Positions 11,815 through 23,400 of a DNA stretch of 64,000 bases are shown one piece after another. Origin of the DNA: Hysterangium stoloniferum (lineage: Eukaryota > Basidiomycota > Agaricomycetes > Hysterangiales > Hysterangiaceae); NCBI GenBank assembly GCA_015178975.1, contig WHVD01000087.1, forward strand, positions 1-64,000, in the 5' to 3' direction. The position numbers were made by a program, and so were the translations under genes. The first letter of the stretch is position 1, and every line of letters begins with the position of its first letter. The notes beneath the pieces are model-generated. The model worked only from the letters and a program-made list of their open reading frames with translations, had not been told where the DNA came from and searched no databases.

Positions 11815-12267
11815 CTAAAATACCTGATATTCAGTCTCCTCTGGTTCAGGAATATCACATTCATTCCAAGAGTAGGGAATAAATGTATATGGACTCCATT
11901 TATTCTGATGATTACCTGCATCCAATCCCCATTGTTGAAAGCTGGCAGGCCCTGCTGCTTTTGAAGTCTCAAACATTTCATGTTCAAGTAATCCAATGGC
12001 TTCTTTGTCAACATCTATGGCAGGGAATAGTGGTACCTGGCTATACTGTATATACCATGAGTGCTTCAATAGGTCTTGAAATAGTTGTGTATGTGTGGGA
12101 AGATCCTCAAAAGGTGGGCCATCAGGGGATAATTGGGTATAAGACTGTTTCAGGATAAGAAGAGTCATCGCATGGGCTGCAGGTACTCGCTGGATCCATT
12201 TATCCTTGTTCCTTGCACCAGAGTCTAGGTTCATATGCAGCCAATAATGTATCATTGTTATGACCAT
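11815..12267 (-). CDS. Uncharacterised minus-strand ORF inside direct repeat copy 2
   Basis: A 150-codon open frame of normal globular composition (for example AAGPASFQQWGLDAGNHQNK). It starts within the first bases of an adjacent LTR (12256-12993), so its present start is artificial and the LTR has probably cut off the upstream part. The region overlaps the second copy of the direct repeat (11850-12160). I do not recognise a family; a transposon-derived protein is plausible because the sequence is duplicated locally. Confidence 0.35.
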   Translation of the reverse strand: MVITMIHYWLHMNLDSGARNKDKWIQRVPAAHAMTLLILKQSYTQLSPDGPPFEDLPTHTQLFQDLLKHSWYIQYSQVPLFPAIDVDKEAIGLLEHEMFETSKAAGPASFQQWGLDAGNHQNKWSPYTFIPYSWNECDIPEPEETEYQVF

Positions 12268-12993
12268 GTCGCAACCCTATCAGTCCCGAGGTTATCGCCA
12301 CTTATCAACGATTCAAGTTACTATTCAAGTCACCACATCGGAAACCATCGGCCCCCGAAGCTGACATATGCTTTTGCAATGATCAAACTCTGTTTACGCC
12401 CACGTCAAAATACTCGTATTGTCTGGTTAAACTTTTGATATGTCCCTTTTATTATGTTGATCCGTTCTATCCTATGTTTCACATACATATGTCTATCTAT
12501 ATTTGTAGTCCTCAACTATTTCCTTTTACCGTAATTCCGCTCTCGGTTATCATCGGCCTCCGAACTATTCATAAACTTCCCATTCCTAGTCAAGCTTATT
12601 GTTAATACCGTTTTCCACCTTTCTCCCCGTTAGTATTTTCTAGATGCCTGTTACTTGTATATGAACCCGCTGTAGTTGTAGTTACTAGGCAATCAGAATA
12701 TCGACTCAGAATACCCTTATACATCTGTAACAGTCTCATAGTAAGAATCCCCTCATCCGCCTTTGCGGGCGCTCGCCCACTCCCGGCCCCGACCCCTTGG
12801 CCCGACACTTGACTTGTCCTTCGGTTCCGATCGGTATCTCACCGAAAGGAACTCCTTAGGATTAGTCTTCACCCGTCCGAAATCTAAGGACACCCTACGG
12901 ATATTTGCGAGGGTGCAGCACATAAGCTGAAGCCAAGTCCTTCCGATTGGTCCCTGTCGGCCACCGACATTAGTCAGTTTTCAGTTCTTAACA
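12256..12993 (+). mobile_element. LTR of family L (plus strand)
   Basis: Begins TGTTATGACCATGTCGCA and ends AGTTCTTAACA, so it has TG/CA ends with TGTTA/TAACA inverted termini. It is the inverted counterpart of the solo LTR at 60919-61653, with recognisable similarity along the whole 738 bp. The five bases on each side (ATCAT, TCTGG) do not match, so no target-site duplication is seen. A family-L fragment in the opposite orientation follows directly (12994-13100). Confidence 0.75.
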
Positions 12994-13099
12994 TCTGGAG
13001 TCCAGTGGGTATTCTGGTAAACTGATAATTGGTGTGTGTAGGGTGCAGGTGCATATAAGTTAGTGCCCTGAGTCTGGCAGGTTTTCCGGTCATAACAAA

Positions 13100-13190
13100 T
13101 TCCTTAAGAATTGTCTGATGTCTGGTATTTGTATTGTGAATCAATCTTTCCAAAAAAACTTTGGAACAATTTTTTTTGATGTTTATCACA
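13100..13190 (-). repeat. Tc1/mariner terminal-repeat-like segment
   Basis: About 80 bp here are the reverse complement of 33790-33880, the left end of a mariner-like element. The match runs through blocks such as AATTGTCTGATGTCTGG. It adjoins the gypsy pol scrap. Confidence 0.6.
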
Positions 13191-13460
13191 TTGAATATTT
13201 AGGTTTTATTGTGGGCCCCAATGGGCTTATATGGACAAGGAGAAAATCAAGACTATCTGCAAGTGGCTGGAGCCCCACAAGGTCAAAGACATTCAGACTT
13301 CCCTTGGCTTTTGGTTTTGCCAACTTCTATCATCATTTCATTCACACCTATTCAGAAATCACCATTGCTCTTACTCAGCTCATCTGCAAGGGTACTCCTT
13401 GGAATTTGACGATCAATGTAAAATGGCCTTCCAGACTCTTAAGGACACTTAGTTCGCCAA
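13190..13460 (+). pseudogene. Ty3/gypsy pol fragment (end of RT, start of RNase H)
   Basis: Across broken frames the stretch reads YLGFIVGPNG, then KIKTICKWLEPHKVKDIQ, ANFY and TYSEIT, then DDQCKMAFQTLK. These are the ordered blocks that join the RT thumb to RNase H in gypsy pol (LGY-ivs, fLGl-aNyYRrFI, TPF-W). At least two frame changes occur. Only this about 270 bp remains. Confidence 0.8.
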
Positions 13461-13813
13461 TTTTAAGCCATTTTTTTGCCTCTGTGTTCACACCTCTCTC
13501 AGGATACTCCAGGCGCTCATCGATATTATATGTAAAATACCACCTGGGGCACATCTTCAAGGTATGTACAATTCCTCATCCTTCCTCAGCGCATATTCTA
13601 ATTTTTAACTTTTATTGCCGACTATGCAAGTACTAAAAGTAAGGTGAGAAATAAATGACGATCAGAGATAACATCTATACCAGTCACTCCCGCAATTTAG
13701 TTAGCTTAAACGTAAACATGTTATGCTGCAACGTGCTTGACTTTTCCCTATGATTAAATTCTATAACATCGAAAAATACGATAAGACAAGCGGATAAAAT
13801 CCATGCACTATTT

Positions 13814-16060
13814 CTACGTCTCAACAAATCTCTCGAACCAGTTTCTCGTACACTCCCATCCAACAAGCTCTGCGTTTACAGTATCAAGGGAATGCCCATT
13901 CCCGGGAACACGAGTATCTTAACCTCCCTACCGCGCCTCTTCAACGCATGGAAATAATTCTTCCCTTGCGAGTTCAACACTCGTCTATCGCCGTCCCCAA
14001 CCAAGGGCCTGGTTAGAATAAATATGCGCAATAGGTGAAACCTTCTGCAGCGCATCAAAATTTCCGTCGACGTCGTCATCGTCGGTCCGAAGGCGGTGCC
14101 GAACTCCAAGAATGCCCAGTCGAGTATGTCGCTGACAGAGGCGATTTCGCCTGCCACAATAACGGGATTGCACATGACCGAGGCGCTGAAAAAATCAAGG
14201 TGTTGTCCTATGACTGTGTCGCATTGTTAGTGGACAGGATAATCGTGCAAATATAGGCTGACACATACAGTGGGCACTGAGAAAACCACCGTGGCTCCCC
14301 CCTTGCATGAACTCTTTTCCTGGACCTTCCTGAGAACGTCCAAGTCCGATTAAGTGTTGGATTGAGCCATAAAAGTCATTAACGTCGAGTTCACCAGCTC
14401 GGCTGATCAATGCGTCAACGTATTTCTGACCGAAACCGAGTGAGCCTGTGTAGTTGATCATGTTAATGAGGTCTAGGGAAATACGGATTCAATGAGGAAA
14501 AGCTTCAAGTATGAAAATAAAATAGAAGTGTACAACCTTCCAACGCCACGGCAATATAGAAGGATTAAATTCCGGAATAAACGTTCTGTGAGGCCCACCA
14601 TGGGGTATAGTATGTAGCCTCCCCTTCCCCGCAACTTGAACAGTAGTTACTTGAGTTGGGAAATGGACTGATATACCCCCCCAAGGTTGATTCAATTCCA
14701 TTCAGCTTCTCCCAAGCTGGAAAAAGAAAGAAAAACACGATGTCAATGGTCTACTGGAATAATCAAAAAACTTGCTAGAAGCTGTGAGCTTGGGTTTATC
14801 GATAACTCTCGGATTAGACTGGCACGTATGCAACAGCAAGCTCCAGAAGAGATTTAATAGAGCTTCTGATACCTAAAATGCCGTTCTTACTGTCTGTGCC
14901 AAGTACATTCCATGCATGTTTATTACTGGGTGTCAGATTGACCACCGCACAAGAACAAGATTGTAGAGAGATCCTTAAAATAACTGTGCTAGACCCCCAG
15001 ATGCTAGGAGCGACTACACGTGACATCTCTCCAAAAACACCAAGAGATAAAAAGGGTCGGGCAGGCAATTGATCAGTGTACAGTCCAGGGAAGGTGTCAT
15101 CTTTGCTAGCCTCTAACACAGAATCAACCAAAACTTTCGGAACACTCTCGCCCGAGCCTAAAGCATAGAGTGGATTCGCCAACCATACCATCGTATATCC
15201 TCCCTTTCAAAAGGCGGGCATAACGCGTGGAGAACGACAGGCCAAAGTTGGTGGTGTGAGATGTTCTGCCACGAGTTCTACGGATTCCGCAGTTCGAGCT
15301 TGAAAATTGCCGAGGGGTGATTCCAGCATCCTGCTGGTCCTAGTCGTCTGCCATCTGGTGTTCCTTCATACCCAGTAGTGAAAATATGTTTGTCATCTGG
15401 GGAAATGACGCTTGACCAAATACAAACATGGATTCTTCTGGGAGGGCAGGCGTTAATGTGATGATTGATGGATCCTGGGTTTTTTCCGACAGGGTTATAT
15501 CTGTTTCTTCTTCGTAATTTTCAGGACGCCATCGGAGCATGTAGAGGGCAGGACACTTTTTTCCAGATAGACGTTCGCCGAAATTGGGGAGATAGCGGAA
15601 TTTCTTACTGTCGTCCTTGGCTGTGTCTGGCACATCTGGAGTTTTGGCTTCTGCAGTATAAATAAGAGCGGACTCCGAGTTAGAGAAAAAAGTAAGGTTT
15701 GATTTGGGATTTCGTGAGCTATTTTTTTAAAAAAGAATTGGAGTAAATGAGACAAAGGTCGACGCACGGTTGATATGAAATTCTTCGTGAGTTTTTGTGA
15801 CTTCCTTTGCTGCCTCCAGGTGATTTCCCTGTCATACTTCTATGAACCTCTTTGAAGACTCATCTGAAATTTCACATAAAACTCCTAGTCTCTTTCCTGA
15901 AGGTGATGGCACAGTTGCGAGTGCCTCAGGGTCCTCGTGGGAGGGAATGACAATGACATCAGTTTCTGTCAATACGATGTATTCGTTGACAGTTCGTTTC
16001 ACTTTCCACACATGATCTCGTGCAGAAGTAGTAACACAAATGTCTAATAAAGGAAAGGAA
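13814..16060 (-). pseudogene. Acylaminoacyl-peptidase (S9C prolyl oligopeptidase family), multiply broken
   Basis: On the minus strand the order of family blocks is kept. An N-terminal SPSGKRLGVL lies near 15900, then EAAKEVTKTHEEF (about 15800), FRYLPNFGERLSGKK (about 15590), GYEGTPDGRRLG, and HGGPH (about 14600). The nucleophile box GGSHGGFL lies near 14290, and the C-terminal EVKILVFPG and WECTRNWFERF near 13830-13930. Enzymes of this family remove acylated N-terminal residues from peptides. Lesions seen are an in-frame TGA at a conserved Trp position near 15840, a frameshift near 15285, a TGA near 15210, a frameshift after the MCNPVIVAG exon, and a frameshift that places the catalytic His (GNGHSLD, near 13890) out of frame. 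The stop of the ancestral frame is at 13814-13816. This looks like a recent host-gene pseudogene amid transposons. Confidence 0.8.
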
Positions 16061-16264
16061 AATGAGAGAAGTTCAGGGCTTTATTGAAAAACACTCTACT
16101 TGAGATAGACGGGCTTGATGGAAGTTGCTTACATAATCAAACATACTTTTCATTCATAAACTCGAGTGTAGTTTACTTGATCACCTATTTGCACTGAAGG
16201 GAATAGTATATTTTTTGATTTATAATGGTATATAATTAATAATAGGATATTATGGAGTTGGCAA

Positions 16265-16882
16265 GTGTGTTGGTTTCATAACAAACCAGGTAATAAGTCT
16301 GGGGAGGTTTCCGGGGATATTAGTACAAGGAATGTGGTATCAGAATAATTACCAGAAAAGTGTGGTACTGCTGATGAGATGGACGTGGCTTCAGCTTATG
16401 TGCTGTGCCCTCATACACTCATTCAGGTGTCCAAATTTCAAGCTGACAGAATGTATACAGGAAGATGTAGATTCCGGAGTTCCCATGGGAGTTCTGGGAA
16501 TCGAGTGTGCAGACAGACAAGAGGACTAGAGACTGGATCAGGGGTGTAACTTGTTCGAGGTTCCAACTGGATTGTAAGTACATGAATATGGCAGACTTAT
16601 ATAGACTTTGAAATGTAATAATACCAAATCTGGTGTTAATGAGGGGCAGAACTATTAAACATAAAAAAAAAACAAGTAAATACTAAACTGGGAATTAGGG
16701 ACAGAACAGAATGGATGGGGAGTCCGGTCAGGGTCTGGTGACTGGTCCGTGAGATATGGAGTGTCGGGTGTATATAGTGTGGAGTTTGGAGTCCAGTGGA
16801 GTCCGACAACTGGTACATGAAACACATGACAGACCGTTTGACCATAACGGGAGCAGGGTTCTATGCTCTGTTAGAGGGGTTC
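16265..16882 (-). mobile_element. Family L LTR copy, diverged, split by a nested solo LTR
   Basis: This stretch matches, as reverse complement, 28750-29400 over most of its length (for example GTAATAATACCAAATC and TCCGGAGTTCCCATGGG-like blocks). After the nested LTR (16883-17446) the match resumes with CAGGAGTCCAGTCAGAG at 17452, as in 28700-28730. It is an old LTR used as landing site by a younger one. Confidence 0.7.
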
Positions 16883-17446
16883 TGTTAAGTGCCGTGTTGG
16901 GAACTTATTCCAGAACTATTGGAAAGTCACTGGGAAGTCAGGAACTATTGGATAGGGTCAGGACATTGGCTTCAGCTTATGTGCTGCACCTCTACGCAAA
17001 CACTCAAAAGTCCTTAATTTCAAAGGTGAGACTTACGATGGAAGATATGGATATTCAGGGTTCTGAAGAGTTCCGAATATCAAGCGTACAGAAAGATGGA
17101 AGAGGAATAAGAAACTAAGTTGATATCAGATCTAAAGTAAAGTACAAATTCGTGGAAACTAATATAAGTCTTCTCGTTATTGTACTACAAACTAAGACCA
17201 CAATAAGATGGGAATGGAAGTATTCTGAAACAGGAATACAACAAGACAAATTGGGGAGACAATATTCCAAAACGGGAATATAATAAACAAACGAGTGAAT
17301 ACTTGTCAACAGACAAATTACCAAATGTGGAACAAGGGAAGAATGTGGAAGATATGGTAACTATGATGTTCCATAGTCGGAGGTCGGAAGTTGGAAGTTG
17401 GAGGTTGGAAGTCGGATATTGAAACATCCGGGAATGGGTTGTAACA
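16883..17446 (-). mobile_element. Solo LTR of family L with 5-bp target-site duplication
   Basis: Read on the minus strand it starts TGTTACAACCC and ends CACTTAACA (564 bp). The 5-bp sequence GGTTC is repeated exactly at 16878-16882 and 17447-17451. The surrounding sequence is an older LTR that joins up correctly when the insert and one GGTTC are removed. It contains the family core GGCTTCAGCTTATGTGCTG at 16968-16986. Confidence 0.9.
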
Positions 17447-17755
17447 GGTTCCAGGAGTCCAGTCAGAGTCCAGTGACTGATACATGAGACACAGAGAGTC
17501 AGGTATAAGCAGGTTGATGTCCAGGTCTGGCAGAGTCTGAGGACTGGTGTACAGTGTAAGCTGAAGCCATGTCCTTCCCTGGAACTTCTGCAGGTTTCTC
17601 CAGAGACCTACCTGTGAGTCCCACACTTAACATTACTACAGTAAGTTCCCTCCTCATTTTAGTATTGATCTGCTTTCTAGAACTCTGTCAGGAACCAGAA
17701 AACCTGCCAGCATCTGGGCTCCCGGACCCTCTATATTGTACAGTATATGACACAG

Positions 17756-19797
17756 TGTGAAGAGTAGATAGATTCTGACCATTCAATATACGAAGAATAT
17801 TGATTACTCGAGTACTACTAACCAGTATTGACAGTTCTGTACAATACTATGGATTACTAGACTGACAGTACTAGTAGGGAAACACGCTACACGTCACTAG
17901 AGCAACTGTACAGTTGCTTGTGACGGTGTAGAGAGTTCAATCAGAAAGAGACTAATATGGCAATAGTTTCAAGTCACGTCACAGCACAAATTCTTATATA
18001 TACTTTGGCACTCAAGACGACTTCTACACAGCCAAATCAGTTTTATCAAACAGACGACCAAAACTCCATCATGTTCAACACTGCATCGTCCTCCAAAGTA
18101 ACCCTCAGTTCCTACTCAAAACTGACTCTTCACTCCCAAATAGAACTCCAGCCAATAATGTCTCGCTTCTCCTCATCCTCAGACATCATTTCCAAGCCCC
18201 TACCAGCCCACTCATGCTCCTCCAAGAAATACCATCATTTCCTCCATCAACAAGGTATTCGACTCCCATATGCTCCAGACGATCCTGTCTTCATTCGTAT
18301 AGAGCACTATGATGGCTCCTCCGAAATCCTCCACTATTGATTCGATCAAGTGTTCCAGCAGGACTGTTCCCCACCGTCATCGGGAATCTATTACATGGCA
18401 ACGTTCACTCCAGTAGGAGATCACAGAGGACCCAAGTTATTTAGGACCCCAGTTCCAGAGGGAAGTCAAGTAGAGCCTCGTCGAGGTCATCATCGATTTG
18501 TGTTCCTTGCGTCGTTGTGGAGCCTACTTACCACCTGGTTCTAAATGGTGATTGATTGTGTCCCCTCCTTATACTGCAAAACTAGGAACACAATACGTCC
18601 AATCTCGGTTCATCAATTGGTAATATTGTCAAGATTTCGAAATCAAGCATAGCATTTGAGGGTGACGCACTATCGTGGGATTCTTGTGTTTCTGACTCAT
18701 ATCATCGATGTTTCATCAGCCATCACTTCTATTACTCCATCATCCCTATTGTCTGACTCACTTCCCCTATTGTTCTATTGTGTTTCCCCATTTATCCGTA
18801 TCACATGTCTGATCTCATCTTTTGTTTGTCATTCTCTTATTGTTCAGCGCAGCCTCCCCCTATTATTGTTCACAGCTTTACTAACACTCCTATTGTGATT
18901 ACTCAGAGATGACTCACACCATATCACATCGTTATTGTGTCGTTGTTTGTAGATGTTTGATTTGACCTGTGCTCTCTCATGTATATAAGGGCCTCTCTTT
19001 TGCCCACTATTGAACAAGCAATTTCGTTGTATCTCATTTCGAAGCTCATTCTTAAGGACAATCTCTTAAGTCTTACTCTCAGTCTCACTCCTACGGCCAG
19101 TAAGGGATACTATAGTGTCTCTTATTGTTGAAGTTCTACACTCCTCGACATTAGGCTTATGTCAGCCTTTTGATATCATCTTCGCTTACGTCATCCAAGG
19201 TCCGATCTCTAGCCTCTCGCTCCGAGTGTGTTTGGTTATAGACTGGTTTCAAGAACGACTGTGTCAGTGACCGTCATAAAGACTTGACCGTTGCGCACAG
19301 GTTATTAGGTCTTTTCCTAGTAATGAACTTACAACGGTTAGAACGAGAGAGTAGAAGAGTTGACCGTTGCAGTACAACTCACAGTGAGATATAAGAGAGA
19401 TAACCAGTGAGAGAGTGGATATCTAAATAGAATGAGAACAGCACGAGTCGACTACAGTGTTGACTAGTGCAAAGACCTGAGTGAGGGACTCGACCTTTGT
19501 GGTTCGAGTCCAGAAACTATTAGTAAGTTAAAAAACACTACCTTTATAGGTACCCTTGACACCTCTTGCTATTCAATGTCTGGGTCACTACAAGGTGGTG
19601 TCTGTTGGGTAAAAAAGGTCTGAGTTTCTATTTGGCACTGAGTGCACCCATAAGTATACACAAAGCTTCAAACTAAAGAATTAACGGTATGCTCAAGGCA
19701 TAACGAATAAAAGAAAGGAAATAAAAGGTAGATAATAAAGTAATATAATGTATCTAATATTCAACGGTCTGATCATGATATATGCATACCCTTCACA
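17756..19797 (+). mobile_element. Solo LTR of family F with 5-bp TSD, interrupted by a 1.4-kb insertion
   Basis: Begins TGTGAAGAGTAGATAG and ends ATACCCTTCACA. The 5-bp CACAG is present exactly at 17751-17755 and 19798-19802. Subtracting the insert at 17927-19333 leaves about 630 bp, the length of the other family F copies. The palindrome core AGAGCAACTGTACAGTTGC is kept at 17900-17918. Confidence 0.88.
17927..19333 (+). mobile_element. Nested insertion inside the family F LTR, LTR-type ends
   Basis: A 1407-bp insert starting TGTAGAGAG and ending AACTTACA, bordered by the 4-bp direct repeat ACGG (17923-17926, 19334-19337). The host LTR sequence resumes exactly after it. It includes a TATA-like GTATATAAGG at about 18980 and a 127-codon ORF (17957-18340, Ser/Thr/Gln-rich, then HQQGIRLPYAPDDPVFIRIE) that could be a gag remnant. 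It could be a very long solo LTR or a small non-autonomous LTR element. The 4-bp TSD leaves the class open. Confidence 0.65.
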
Positions 19798-19802
19798 CAC
19801 AG

Positions 19803-20165
19803 TGTCAGATATAGACAGGTTGAGGTGCAAGTTTGGCAGAGTCCAACAACTGGTGCATATAGGGTGACATGCAGATCCCAGGAGTCCAGTCAGAGTCTGG
19901 TCTGGGAGGTGACCAAGAACATGTAATGAAGTTAAATGTCAAAGGGCAGAGTCCGATGGATTCTGGGTCATAACAGAAGGTGTCTAGTTGGGGGCAGATA
20001 CAGTAGGGTGGGGTGCATATAGAGAGTCAGGCATAAACAAGTTGATGGTGTGGGCTCTGGCAGGAACTCTGGTTGTAACTATACAATATAGAGGGTCAGG
20101 AGCATGTAGGACGGGGTCCGGGAGCCCAGAGGCCAGAGGCCAATGGGTTTTCTGGTTCCTGAAGA
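19803..20165 (-). repeat. Family L LTR relics
   Basis: The stretch has reverse-complement matches to the first part of the LTR at 28628 (for example CATAACAGAAGGTGTCTAG at 19970-19988, shared with the flank of that copy). It is fragmented and has no ends that can be defined. Confidence 0.55.
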
Positions 20166-20445
20166 TCGATGGAACAAGCTGAGCTCATCCATCATTTTTT
20201 TGTGGCCTTTCAAGAATCTACAGCCCAGACAGTAAAACTGTGGGATGGTAGTACTCAGTATGTAGACTGTTCACACATGTTGTGCATGAAGAACCACCCA
20301 CAAGGATGGAACTCCAAAGAATTGCAAGATACAGAGGCAGATGTATTCAAACCATGAACATTTCTTACACACCATGCAACATTTACTGTACATAGGCAGC
20401 AAATTACCCCCCCTGGCCTCCCACAACATAATGCACAAATGAGAG

Positions 20446-23400
20446 CTAATACTGACTAGAAATGGCAAAATCTACAACAACCACAGGGGGTCAAGTAAGT
20501 ATCATAACTAGCAGATAATCAAAGGGGAAGAAACATACCTGAGACATTCTTCTTCATTAGATCATAGACCACATCACTGTCTCCATTACCACCAGAAATT
20601 GCATTCTGATATACTTTCTTGACATCATCTACCAAAGTCCTAGCTGAGAAAGCCATATAAGACATGGCAGTCTCATGAAAGTCCAAATTTGGTGGAGCAT
20701 CAAGCAAATGACAACTGATGACCATGGCAGCTAGGAATTATGTGTTAAAGGGTGAAACTAGCTGAACAAGTAAGTGCACAGTACCAATACTAAGCCAGAC
20801 AACCTTGCATTGGGGCAAGCCAGAACACAACTGAGAGGTTAAATAAACCAATGGTAACCATGTGCTAAATATTCACGAAGTTTAGCACACCTCATATCTT
20901 GGATGTGTTGAAATGGAGAAAAAGCATTGTTGGGAGTAGAAATGCTGAGTGAATAAAAGAATAAGGGTAAGGGAAATGCATGAGGGGCATACAAGGAGGA
21001 CAAAGTCAGAAACTCACATCCTGGGAAGAGCATGCAAAGGGAGATGAGCCATGAGGGGCGGACAAGGAGGACAAAGTAGGAAACTCACTGGCTGGAAAAG
21101 TAGGCAAAGGGAGATGAGCCATGAGGGGCAGACAAGGAGCACAAAGTCAGAAACTCACATCCTGGAAAGGGGCATGCCAAAGGAGATGAGCCATGAGGGC
21201 CAGAGAAGGAGGAAAAGGTCAGAAACTCCCTTGCTGTGAAGAGGATGCCAAGGGAGATGCACCATGAGGGGGAGACAGAGGAAAAAAGTCAGAAACTCAC
21301 TTTCTGAGAAGAGCATGCCAAAGGAGATGAGCCATGAGGGGCAGAGAAGGAGGAAAAGGTCAGAAACTCACATCCTGGGAAGAACATGCCAATGGAGATG
21401 AGCCATGAGGGGGCAGATAAGGAGGACAAATTCACAAACTCACAAACTGAGAAGGGCATGCCAAGGGAGATGAGCCTTGAGGAGCAGACAAGGAGTACAA
21501 AGTCAGAAACTCACATCCTGGGAAGAGCATATCAAGGGAGATGAGCCATGAGGGGCAGAGAGGACCAAGTCAGAAACTCACATCCTGGGAAGAGCATACC
21601 AAGGAAGATGAGCCATGAGGGGCAGACAAGGAGGACAAAGTCAGAAGCTCACTTGCTGGAAAAAGCATGCCAAGGGAGATGAGCCATAAAGGGCAGAGAA
21701 GGAGGACCAAGTCAGAAACTCACATCCTGGGAAGAGCATGCCAAGGGAGATGAGCCATGAGGGGCAGAGAAGGAGGACAAAGTCAGAAACTCACTCGCTG
21801 GAAAAAGCATGCCAAGGGAGATGAGCCATGAGGGACAGACAGGGAGGACAAAGTCAGAAACTCACAAACTGGGCAGAGCATGCCAAGGGAGATGAGCCAT
21901 GAGTGGTAGACAAGAAGGACCAAGTCAGAAACTCACAAACTGGGAAGAGAATGTCAAGGGAGATGAGCCGTGAGGGGCAGACAAGGAGGACAAGTCAGAA
22001 ACTCACAAACTGGGAAGAGCATGCCAAGGGAGATGAGCCATGAGGGGCAGAGAAGGAGGACAAAGTCAGAAACTCACTCGCTGGAAAAAGCATGCCAAGG
22101 GAGATAGGCCATGAGGGGCAGACAGGGAGGACAAAGTCAGAAACTCACAAACTGAGAAGAGCATGCCAAGGGAGATGAGCTTTGAGGAGCAGACAAGGAG
22201 GACCAAGTCAGAAACTCACAAACTGGGGGCAGAGCATGGATGAGCCATGAGGGGCAAACAAGGAGGACCAAGTCAGAAACTCACAAACTGGGAAGAGCAT
22301 GCCAAGGGAGATGAGCCATGAGGGGCAGACAAGGAGGACAAAGTCAGAAACTCACATCCTGGGCAGAGCATCCCAAAGGAGATGAGCCATGAGGGGTAAA
22401 CAAGGAGGACAAAGTCAGGAACTCACTCGCTGGAAAAAGCATGCCAAGAGATGAGCCATGAGGGGCAGACAAGGAGGACAAAGTCAGAAACTCACATCCT
22501 GGGAAGAGCATGCCAAGGGAGATGAGTCATGAGGAGCAGACAAGGAGGACAAAGTCAGAAACTCACATCCTAGGAAGAGCATGCCAAGGGAGATGAGCCA
22601 TGAGGGGAATACAAGGAGGACCAAGTCAGAAACTCACATCCTAGGAAGAGCATGCCAAGGGAGATGAGCCATGAGGGGCAGACAAGGAGGACCAAGTCAG
22701 AAACTCACATCCTAGGAAGAGCATGCCAAGGGAGATGAGCCATGAGGGGCAGAGAAGGAGGACAAAGTCAGAAACTCACTCGCTGGAAAAAGCATGCCAA
22801 GGGAGATGAGCCATAAGGGGCAGACAGGGAGGACAAAGTCAGAAACTCACAAACTGGGCAGAGCATGCCAAGGGAGATGGATGAGCCATGAAGGGCAGAC
22901 AAGGAGGACAAAGTCAGAAACTTACATCCTGGGAAGAGCATGTGTCATGAGGGGCAGACAAGGAGGACAAAGTCAGAAACTCACATCCTAGGAAGAGCAT
23001 GCCAAGGGAGATGAGGGGCAGACAAGGAGGATCAAGTCAGAAACTCACATCCTAGGAAGAGCATGCCAAGGGAGATCAGCCATGAGGAGCAGACAAGGAG
23101 GACAAAGTCAGAAACTCACAAACTGGGAAGAGCATGCCAAGGGAGATGATCCATGAGGGGCAGAGAAGGAAGAAAAAGTCCAAAACTCACTTGCTGGGAA
23201 GAGCATGCCAAGGGAGATGAGCCATGATGGACAGACAAAGAGGAAAAGGTCAGAAAATCACATCCTGGGAAGAGCATGCCAAGGGAGATGAGCCATGAGG
23301 GGCAGACAAGGAGGACAAAGTCAGAAACTCACAAACTGAGAAGAGCATGGCAAGGGAGATGAGCCATGAGTGGTAGACAAGAAGGACCAAGTCAGAAACT

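Noticed and set aside
12256..12993. Target-site duplication for the LTR at 12256
   Set aside because: The flanking five bases ATCAT and TCTGG differ, so no claim is made.
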